Assembly (NCBI GenBank): GCA_030560485.1 | Contig: JAKTTS010000077.1 | Span: 1 to 41,493, forward strand | Direction of reading: 5' to 3' | DNA: 41,493 nt | Source: Ascoidea tarda (nom. inval.) | Lineage: Eukaryota; Ascomycota; Saccharomycetes; Ascoideales; Ascoideaceae | Shown: positions 9,383 to 18,800 of the stretch, piece after piece | Position numbering within the stretch: position 1 is the stretch's first letter | How the letters are laid out: every line of letters begins with the position of its first letter | Made by a program: the position numbers and the translations under genes | The notes under the pieces: model-generated | Told to the model about the DNA's origin: nothing | The model's database searches: none | The model's input: the letters and a program-made list of their open reading frames with translations, nothing else

Positions 9383-12030
9383 TCATGTTTTTTGTTTTTT
9401 CTTGTTCAAATAATCCGCAAATGTCAACTTCTTAACTTTCTTTGGTCGCTGTGCTGTGGATGCTGCAATCTTTGGTTCTTCGTTCGGCAGTGAGACGTCT
9501 GAATTGTCGTTGTTGGCAATGCCATTGATGTTGCTTGCTGATAGTGCTCCTCCAATTGGCGAGACAACTCTTGTAGACACTTTCTGACCATCAATGATAT
9601 TCAAACCAGGCAAAAGCACCACCTTCTCTATACTCGTAATGTCAGAAGCAATATTCAATTGCAAGGTATTTTTCAACTTGATAGGAATGGGCAAGTAATC
9701 ATCCTTTGACTTGTTGGAGCTGGAATGGGTGGATCCACTAGAAGAGTAAGTGCTGGAAATTGGTGCAGACACACTTCGGGGAAGATGCTTATATTTGTAA
9801 GGAAGAAACTCAGACTTAAACAGATTTTTTTTCCGTTTTTTTTCGTTCTGGAAAGAAAACGAGACTCCATCCAACAGAACAATACTCTTGACGGATGGTT
9901 GCTTCGATAACATCTCCTTGCCTTTGTCCTTTTCAACTTTGGTTTTATTATTATCTCCATCAACAGATTTGGAAAAAGTTTCATCATCTGTTTTTTGGTT
10001 TTTAATCTCTTCTTTCTCTTTTTCCCCCTCTTCTTCTTTTTCTTCTTCTTTTTCTTTTTCCCCTTCTTCTTTCTTTTTCTTTTCTTCTTTCTCAATGGCT
10101 AATTTTTCTGTTAATCTTTCTTGTTTTATCAACTTTTCCTTGATAATTTTAGCTCTAAAATCCAATCGACCTCTGACGTTTGATTTCCCATTTAAATTCT
10201 CATTTTCGAAACCTTTACCAGGTAGATTCAAACATAAACTTCCCAACAAATCAGGATATGTTTGATCATTATTGGAACTCAAGACTTCATTACCGGCATT
10301 GCTATTATTAGCAGCAGTGCTACTATTGCTATTACGACTTATCTTTGTCCCTTTCTTATTGGATCTATGGTAATAACTCCCTAATTTTTTAATTTTTATT
10401 AATTTACAGTCGGAATTATTAGCGTTGGTCCCAACTTTATAACACCCACATTTACACTGATTTAGTATTGTTTCAATTGATGAAATTAATTTCTTCTTAT
10501 CTTCATCAGAAAGATTACCGAAGTTTGATTTGATTTTCTCATTGTTTTCATTAATTGTCCCAACTGTATCCTTAGTAAATACACGATGAAAAATGTGGAA
10601 TTTGTTCCACTCCCAATTAATAGTCAACTCGGTGTTAGCCTTAATTTCTTCCAATGAAACCAAGCATATTTTAATCTTTCCCTTTATTTCAACATTCTTC
10701 TTCTCACTGATATCTTTGTTATCAGTTTTCTCACTATTGCCTTTAATACTAGAGCTATTATTCTTTTCGTTATCCACGTTAACATCATCGTCGGAAATAT
10801 TTTCAACCTTAGAATTGTTATCAGTTTCGTTATTATCATTATCATTATTATCATCATTATCATCATTTTCATCATTTTCATCATTTTCATCATTTTCATC
10901 ATTTTCATTTACTAGTACAAATTTAACTTCACAGTTTGGATAACAGCTTTTTCTTATAAACCTTGTAGAGTTTCCTGAAACTTTGCAATTCAAATATAAT
11001 GGTAATAAAAATGGTTGAAAATTTTCAACCAAAATTTCATCATTTAATTCACTTTTAAAATAATTGATAAAAAAATTATAATTCTTAGGAACTCCCCACA
11101 GTCTGTATTGATTTATTGTATTTGTAATGTAACTTTCTTGTGAATCTAATTCGCCAAAAAACTCTTTAATGATACAATTTTTTTCAATAATATTTTCGGT
11201 ATACAACCCCATATTTGACACACCAGTAAACTTGGAAGATGGTTTTCCATTTGAAACATCGGGATTATATATTGATCTAACAACCAAACTTGGAAAAAAT
11301 TGATCTTCGTAATCTTCTTTAGAGATTTTCATGATATTAAAATTATTTTTCAGCTCAGGATTTCTCAACATTTCATTGAAAATAACAGGCAACTTTTTAG
11401 TAAATAAATATTTTAAATTATCATTCTTATATTCTAAATGGTTGAGATTATAATAGGCAACTTTATAAAAGTCATCACCAGCTAATTCAAATTTTGTAAT
11501 TAATTGAGAATTGGCCTCTTCTTCTTCGGTAACCTCTTTTTTCCTTTTTTTATTTTTTGACCCACTATTGGAGTTTGTGCCTTTTGTTGATGTTGTATTG
11601 GAAGTTTCAGCAGTTGGCACAGGATTACTTTTCCCCTTTTTGATTTCAGCTTCATTTTTCGATGTCTTTCTGCTTGTAATGATAACCGTTGAATCAGCAG
11701 CGTTCTCCAAATCAGCAGCACTTTTTCTTTTCCTTCGAGAGGAGGGATGGTTAAAAATGATGTTGGATTCATCAATATCGGATCTCAAAATTTCGGTGTT
11801 TGAATGCAGATTGTCGATAGGCAAAGAAGAATAGGAATTACTTGGGAACAAATTTGAGGATAGAGTATTTTGAGGATTTGTGAAATTTTCAATACTCATA
11901 TTCTGAGCAATAGTATTTTTGTTATTGGGTTTTTTATTGGCTTGAGTTTGACTACTGTCATTAATGCTAAGAACACTACTATCATTATCTATATCAATAT
12001 CAATTTTGCTTGAGTCGTTACTTGAATTTC

Positions 12031-12077
<47 letters not shown>

Positions 12078-14701
12078 TTTGAATATTTAGGCAAATCAGT
12101 AGAATTGGTATCATTTATGAGATAATTGATCTTTGAATCATTTGAAGCCAAAAACAATTTATTCTGGAGCTGAAAATTTTGGATTCTAACTTTTTGAGTT
12201 TGTTTAATTGCTTTCAAGTCGATTTTCATTTTTTTGAATTTTCTTGGATTGCATTTTTCACAAAGATAGATATCAGGAACAGCATTATCGCTGATATTAA
12301 AGCAGGATGCATGCTGCCAACGAAAGCATTTATCACATTGAATAGTAAAGCCGTCATCTTCATTTACTTCACAAATACAGTCAATTATACCAGAATTAGA
12401 GCCAACAGCATAGGAAGGGGTCTGACCAGTATTTATAATTTCTGAAGGAGTTGGAGATGGTGATTTTGATCCGTAGTTGTCTGGGGTAGTTTCGTTGCTA
12501 TTATCTATATTACGTTGAATTGAATGATTTTTCTTAGATCGAGGATAAATTGTGGGAAAATTAGGAGTATTAGTGGGAATAGAAATGGAGTTGTTGTTAT
12601 TATTGTTATTAAGATTGGTCGTTGTTGTTGTTGTTGTTGTTGTGGTGGTGGTGGTGGTGGCGGTGGTTATTGTATTATTTAAGGAAGAGATATCACTGTT
12701 GATCAATTCATTTATAGAATTTTTTATTCTTGAGTGAAGAACTGGTGAGGGTAAGGAAGATTTTTCATGATCATTTTTAATGAATTGAGGTGAGTTTGAT
12801 TGGAATTGGTTGATGTTTCTATTAGCGTTTTGAAGAATTTGTTGGTTTGAACTGGAATGAGAGATTATGTTTGAGATTTGTAGAGAGTCGTTTTTTCTAA
12901 ATTTATTTATATTGTTATCGGCATCATTTGACAATAAAGAGGCAATTGAGTTTTTCTTAAATTGGGGACTTGAAGTAGTTTTTGATTGAGGAAGGGAAGG
13001 TTGGTTAATTATGGAGTTTATGTTTAGAGGAGTGTTTTTGTTGATGATATTTTTGGTGAGATTGATGTTAGATTTGATTGTGTTTTTGGTTGCATTTTTG
13101 GGAATATTTTTGGAAGTATTTTTGAAGGAGTTTTTGGAGGAAATTTTTTTTGAGTTTTTGGAGGTATCAGTGTTTAAGAAGCTTTGAATTTTGACTCTAT
13201 TTATATTTGAAGAAGGAGACTGAGACTGAGACTGAGACTGAGAGTGGGATTGGGAGTGAGGTTGAGAAGGATTGATAGTGTTTGAGGAAGTTGTTGGGTT
13301 TAAGAAGTTGCTGAGATCGTTTCTTTTTGGTTTTGATTTTGGTTTTGGTTTAATTGGAAGTAAGTTGTTGTTATTGTTATTATTACTGTTATTGTTGTTG
13401 TTGTTTTCGATAGTGTTGTTATTGAGATTATGATGGTGGTGCAAAGGAAGAGGTTGAGCAGCAGCAGCAGCTAAAGCAGCGGCGGCTACCATTGCTTTTA
13501 CGTTGCTTTCATTGTTGTTGATGATATTATTGTGTTGATTATTTTGGATATTCTGAATATTTTGTATATTCTGTATATTTTGAATGTTTTGGATGTTTTG
13601 AATGTTTTGATTAAGATTGTTGATATTTGAGTAATTTGTTGAGGTATTGTTGATGATATTGTTGATGGATAAGTTATTGTTGTGGGTGTTTAAGTTTATG
13701 TTTTGGTTATTTTTGGCGGTGGGGCTATTATTTAAATTGTTATTTTGGTTATTATTCAAGAGATTGAGGTTGTTGTTGTTATTGTTATTGTTATTATATG
13801 ATGAGTAGTTGTAGTTATAATTTAGATGATTTATGTTATGGGAGTTGATTTTATTGTTGATGTTGTTGATATTATTTGGATTATTAAGATTATGAGAAAT
13901 ATTGTGAGGAAAATTGTGAATATTATTAATATTATTGATATTGTGTCGATTGTTTAGATTGATTTGGTTGTTGATATTATTTAGGTTGATTTGGTTATTG
14001 ATGTTATTTAGGTTGTTGATGTTATTGATGTTGTTTCTATTTAGTAGGCTGTTGATGTTAGTATTTTGATTGAATTGGTTTGAGGTTGATAATACAGCCA
14101 AAGCAGGCCCAGGAATTGAATTTGAGTGAGACTGGTGTATATTGTAGTGGTTGATTGGGTTTTTGAGAGAATGAGACTTTGAATGGGAAATTTTGGTGAG
14201 AGAACTCAGGGGATTATTCAGGACATTGTTTTTATTGCTGGAATTGGTATTAGCAGAGCTGACAGAGCTGACAGAGCTGGTAGTGTTAACATTGATATTT
14301 CTGGGAGAGTAATTTGGGGAGGGAGGTTTTGATAGAATATTGGGATAATGGGTTTTAATCTGGGGCTGAGACTGGGGTTGAGGCTGGGATTGAGATGGAG
14401 ATGGAGACTGGTTTAAGATGCTGTTGATCTTGTTAATTGTTTGGGTGTTTTGGTTGTTTTGGGAGGATTGGTTGATATTGACAGTGTTGTTTGGTGGAGA
14501 AGATTGATTTAGGTGATTCAAGTTGATAATGGCAGCATTTGAGAACATCAAAAGAGTAGAAGCATCTTCCAATAGCGAGGGATCATTGGCAGCCAACTCT
14601 TTGAAAGAACTGGAGTTGGGATTGGAATTCTTTGCGAGCTTAGTGTTGTTTGCAGAGTTGGAATCGCTAGCAGAATTGGTGGTGTTGCTGTTGGAACTCA
14701 T
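9383..14701 (-). CDS. SET3: Set3/Set4-type PHD-finger and SET-domain protein
   Basis: 1772 residues from the ATG at 14701; no ATG lies further upstream in the same frame. Set3 scaffolds the Set3C histone deacetylase complex (with Hos2, Hst1 and Snt1), reading H3K4 methylation through its PHD finger. The PHD finger is at about residues 772-819 (CICEVNEDDG, CDKCFRWQHASCF, CEKCNPRKF). The SET domain is at about 1150-1365 (FTGVSNMGLYTENIIEKN, STRFIRKSCYPNCEVKF, ELTINWEW). It is split by an insertion of about 80 residues rich in Asn, Asp and Glu, and a Cys cluster (CKCGC) follows. The first 770 residues are almost all low complexity: poly-Asn, QNI repeats, SQ repeats and poly-Thr. S. cerevisiae Set3 is 751 residues, so this version is more than doubled. 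Set3 is thought to lack methyltransferase activity. Set4 is an alternative name. Confidence 0.88.
10862..10909 (-). repeat. 9-bp tandem repeat encoding Asn-Asp-Glu units inside the SET domain
   Basis: CATTTTCAT-type 9-mers repeat about five times and encode (Glu-Asn-Asp)n on the gene strand. The run sits between the SET strand ending KFVLVNEN and the next one, KIKICLVSL, and so forms a flexible acidic loop. Similar but less regular ATC/ATT triplets extend leftwards to about 10820. Confidence 0.85.
12031..12076 (-). repeat. (AAC)n triplet tract encoding poly-Asn
   Basis: An almost pure run of GTT triplets on the plus strand reads as about 15 consecutive Asn codons, C-terminal to the PHD finger of the SET3-like protein. 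Confidence 0.9.
12620..12668 (-). repeat. triplet tract encoding poly-Thr
   Basis: GTT-type triplets followed by GGT-type triplets on the plus strand. The frame differs from the neighbouring poly-Asn tracts, so the same kind of triplet DNA here gives ACA and ACC codons (about 15 Thr). Confidence 0.85.
13541..13612 (-). repeat. 9-bp minisatellite encoding Gln-Asn-Ile repeats
   Basis: About eight 9-bp units of the type TTGAATATT/TTGGATGTT on the plus strand encode (Gln-Asn-Ile)n in the disordered N-terminal half of the SET3-like protein. Neighbouring units differ at synonymous positions, so the array is not freshly expanded. Confidence 0.85.
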
Positions 14702-15082
14702 TTGTTGGTGGTAGAATAGCAGCTGTGGGATCGTTTCTCTAGAACATAATATGCAAGAGCCTCCAAGACACAGAGCACGGAACACAGAAGCAAAGGCGCG
14801 ACAGCAGACAGAGCAAAACTAGCACCAGAAGCAGCACCAGAAGGAGCAAATGAGCGCCGCTGGTTTCGCTGTGCTGGTTCTGCTGCTTGTGCTGCCCGCA
14901 GAAATCGCCGTGACGCAACAAAGTGCGGCCCTGCTGCGTCGCAGCCGGAGACGCGGACTATCACGTGTGAATACGAGCTACGACTTGGCACGTGTGCATT
15001 AAGTGCAGAGCTCTGCGCGCGGGCGCTGCTTCCCGAGCAGCGTGTGGCCCAGCTGCCGGAGGCGTTCCAGCTGCCTCGGCGT
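14702..15082. promoter_or_regulatory. GC-rich SET3-like promoter with two CACGTG sites
   Basis: 381 bp separating the SET3-like ATG from the stop of the small membrane protein gene. Two E-boxes, each followed by TG (CACGTGTG), lie at 14962 and 14989, 27 bp apart. About 14850-15080 is markedly GC-rich for this window, with runs such as GCGCGCGGGCGCTGC. bHLH factors of the Cbf1 type are the likely binders. The same stretch must also end the upstream transcript. Confidence 0.6.
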
Positions 15083-15472
15083 TTAGCCGCTGTTGTCGAT
15101 GTAGTTCTCGCTGGCCTCTTCGCCTTCTGCGTCCTCGCCGTACTCAGAAAGCCTGATTCCTAGCCCAAAGTTCAAGAAGATACCCACGAGCCCGACCACA
15201 ATCAAGAAGAAGATGTAGTAGAACATCTTGTTGTTGCTGTTGATAAACCTAGGTATGAATATGTCGTAGCTCAATCCCTTCTTCGACCCTCTTTTGCTTC
15301 CACGCTGACTCTTTCGGTTGTTGCTGATTCTCTGCTCTATCAACTCCATCTCCACCGAGCTGAACTGGTTTTCCACATCCAACCCATCCAAGTTTTCTAA
15401 GCTGCCAGAGTTGCCCAAACCCCCCAAATCGCTATTCCCATGTTCGCTGCTATTAAAGTGAAAGATCTTCAT
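15083..15472 (-). CDS. small single-pass membrane protein, unknown function
   Basis: 129 residues from the ATG at 15472. Residues 1-50 are Gly/Ser/Asn-rich and soluble. Residues 50-66 form a strongly basic patch (NNRKSQRGSKRGSKKG). One hydrophobic segment at about 83-105 (MFYYIFFLIVVGLVGIFLNF) fits a transmembrane helix, and a short acidic tail (GEDAEGEEASE) follows. There is no N-terminal signal peptide. The basic flank before the helix predicts a cytosolic N-terminus and a lumenal or outer C-terminus. I do not recognise a family. Supporting reality: an intact frame, clear domain architecture, 350 bp of plausible promoter, and a GC-richer 3' end still used as codons. Confidence 0.65.
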   Translation of the reverse strand: MKIFHFNSSEHGNSDLGGLGNSGSLENLDGLDVENQFSSVEMELIEQRISNNRKSQRGSKRGSKKGLSYDIFIPRFINSNNKMFYYIFFLIVVGLVGIFLNFGLGIRLSEYGEDAEGEEASENYIDNSG

Positions 15473-15823
15473 TTCCCAATACACGCTCTAATCCAATGCT
15501 TCTAAATAACACACAATCTCAATAACTAAACCTCCAATGAATCAAATATCTTTGACTTCAACACTCTCAATATCACCAGTGTTATCGCTCTTATCAACAA
15601 AACAATGCTAAGAAACTCTAATCAACAACGTCCCGTGATTTTTTTTTTTCCTCATTTCCCTTTGTGTTCCGTCAAACTTTTCCGTGAACATTATCCGCTC
15701 CATCATCGATACGGCATTTCTTCGATTCCTCACAATCCGTATACTATTGGCCAATCTTCCGATATTCCGTTCTGCACATCTTTTTCATTCATCGTTTTTT
15801 ACTGTTAATTACTTATTTTAGTA
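15473..15823. promoter_or_regulatory. upstream region of the small membrane protein gene with six (A/T)TCCG motifs
   Basis: 351 bp between two minus-strand genes. Six pentamers of the form TTCCG or ATCCG, all in one orientation, lie at 15667, 15680, 15693, 15735, 15757 and 15765, within 103 bp. On the gene's own strand they read CGGAA/CGGAT. The first three are spaced 13 bp apart. CGG half-sites are typical of Zn2Cys6 factors, though which factor is unknown. A T10-type run lies at about 15641-15650. Confidence 0.5.
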
Positions 15824-18800
15824 TTAATTATGTACTGATCCAGTGCTGTTATTGTCATTGTTGTTATTGTTGATAACTTCCTCATAGCTTGGCAACTCTG
15901 AATTTATTATAAACTCATCCAAAAATGAAAATTCTTCCCTAGAAAATCCCCTACTAATGATTTTGTTCTCACTATTATCATTACTAGTATTATTAGAACT
16001 GCCTGGATTATTTGGGTTATTAACACCATTATTGTTAGCATTAGGATTAAGATTGTTATTATAACTCTCCTCATTATTCCCATTAATCTCAATATCCCTC
16101 AAATATAAATTTCCTATAAAATAATTAAAATTATCCATCAATATCCTTATAACCAACTTTTTAAGAAACCTCTCGTTTTCTAGACTTCTTCTTTCATTGT
16201 CCTCAAACCTATTATACTCACTATAATCAAATTCATTCATTTCGCTAATCTCCCCGATCTCACTCATCTCATTGGCCTCATTAATTTCGCTAAGCTCATC
16301 AATCTCATTCATCTCATTTACCTCATCAAACTCTTCACTAAACACCCCCCGGTAATTATCATTGAATATAACATTGTAAAACTTGTCAATAACAACATCT
16401 CTACTAACTTCTTCTCCAAACTTCTTCATAAAATCGACAACGTAAATCAATAAATTCAATCTCTTATGGCTCAAAAAATCAATAATTAAATCTGTCAAAC
16501 AATTCAAATATATCCTAATTACTATCTTGTACTTCACATTCAACTCATAATTACAATTTAAACTTATATTCATATCTTTATTAATATCCTTACAAACATC
16601 TTTATAAACACCATTATACTCGTCTTCATAAAAATCCTTATAATACTCAACCATCTCGTAATATTCCCTCTTTTCAAGCTCATTTATTATCCTGTTTTCA
16701 AATTTCTTATCAATTATCTTGTTATTCCTATTTTTCTCAAAAAATATAAATATAACCTTTAAAACTTCCTTATTACTGATTAGATTATTATTGATATCAT
16801 TAAAGTAGTAATCCCGATAATTAAAAATCTCATAACTAATATTAATATCTTCGATCTCATTGATCTCCTTCTCTTCACGATGATTAAATATTCCTTTCAA
16901 TAACTCAATCTTGTTATTCCCAATCTCTTCATATCCATCATACTCATTATTATCTTTAAATATATTTTCATTTTCTTCTTCAATTCCATTCATCACTAAA
17001 AATTCAATGCTTTTATGTATTATAACTGGAATATTAATCAATATTTCAAACTTTTTATATTCATTATTATCTTTTTTACCCTTGCCATCCTCATCATTGA
17101 TAATATCAGGCTTGAACCAATATTTACCATAATATTTATATGAAACTTCCTTATTGCTAATGCTTTTATTTTTATAATATCCACCATCATTATTATTATT
17201 ATTATCGTAATTATCCCCAAATAATTCTTCTTCAATATAATTACTTCTATTCCATTTTATTCTTTCAAATTTTATTCGAGGATATTTATCAAAACTATCC
17301 TGTTTACTGTCATTAAATTCACTTTTCTTATTTTTAAGTAAATAAATTGCCATTAGAAAAAATTCAAAATTGTCAACTAAAATCTTTATTATTATTTTCA
17401 ATGTCTCAACTTTATAACTCTTATCCTCATTTTCCAATTTGTTCACCGTTATTAAATTAAACTTATCCACTTCATTTTCAAAGAAAAATTTTAAAAAAAT
17501 CTCACTTAATTTATAAGAACTGCTTTCTTTTAATTTGGTTAAAGTTTCAATAATTTTAATTATAATATTTAAATTCAAATTTAAATTGGGATTGACTTTT
17601 GAGTTGGATTTTATATTGTTATGGTTATTTACAGAAACACCATCATTCTCATCATCATCGTCGTTAAAAATATACTTGTTGCTCTCATCAAAATCAATCA
17701 AAAGACAAACAATTCGGTTTAGAATTCTCTTGATTTCAATTTTGAGTTTTATATCAATATCGTTATTCTTGCTTTTAACATTTAAATTCAAGTTTTTATG
17801 CCCAATTTCATCTATATATTCAATCAAATTAGAATAATCTCCATTAAATATCTCCTTTATTAACTCGTCTTTAATATTATTATTAATTAATGGCTTATCA
17901 CTCAAATTCAAATATTTCAAAATTAATTTACAAACATCAAAGTTTTTAATTAATTTAAAAGCATTTGCATTTTTCTTAGTTTTAGGTTTATTTTCATTTT
18001 CAATTAGTTTGCAATTTGATAATGCTAAGTTTAGTTCTTTGTACTCTTGCTCATTTGTTTTTGTTTGATGGTTTTCTTCAATGGCATTAATAATATTCAT
18101 AATTTCAAAGCAAATGTTAAAATCTTTCAATAAATCATTGTTAATATAACTAGATTGATTGCCACTTAAGAAAATATTAAATAATATGTTTACAATATTA
18201 TTATTAAAATATATTAGTTTTTTATTTTCTCTAGAATAAATATTCATCAAATTATCTCCCAAGCTGAAATCATCACTATCATCATTTGAAGCATCATTAA
18301 TATGATTACCATTACTGTCAAGGTAAATTTCATCATCTTCATTATCGTCATCATCATGAAGGTGTAATTGGCACTCCAAGAAATATTTTTCGCATTTAGT
18401 GAATTTATTTTCATTTAAAAAATTTACGCATTGTTCAATCAATTGTGGTAACAAGATTTTCATGCCAATGAATTGGTTCTTTTCAAATTCAATTATCTTT
18501 AAAGGAACTTTTGAGTAAGCTAACTTGCTAATGGTATCAGTTGTATTTTTGTTGTTATTTGAGGAATTTTTGTGCAGTTGTTGTTCGTTTGTATCAAAAA
18601 CATCGACAGTGACAACACTATCAAAGGTTTCGTTGAGATTGTGGTTATCGAATTGTTGTTTCATTAAATTTAAGCAATTAATGACATAAGAAATGTTATC
18701 GATTAATATTCTTAAAATTAGAATTTTTTCATTTGATTGGGATTTATTTGAAAATTTAAAGAAAAAGGGGGAAAATAATTTTGATAGTGACAATGTGTTG

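Noticed and set aside
10593-10943. Ser/Leu/Phe-rich plus-strand frame opposite the SET domain
   Set aside because: It is the complement of the Asp/Asn/Glu triplet repeats of the SET3-like gene.
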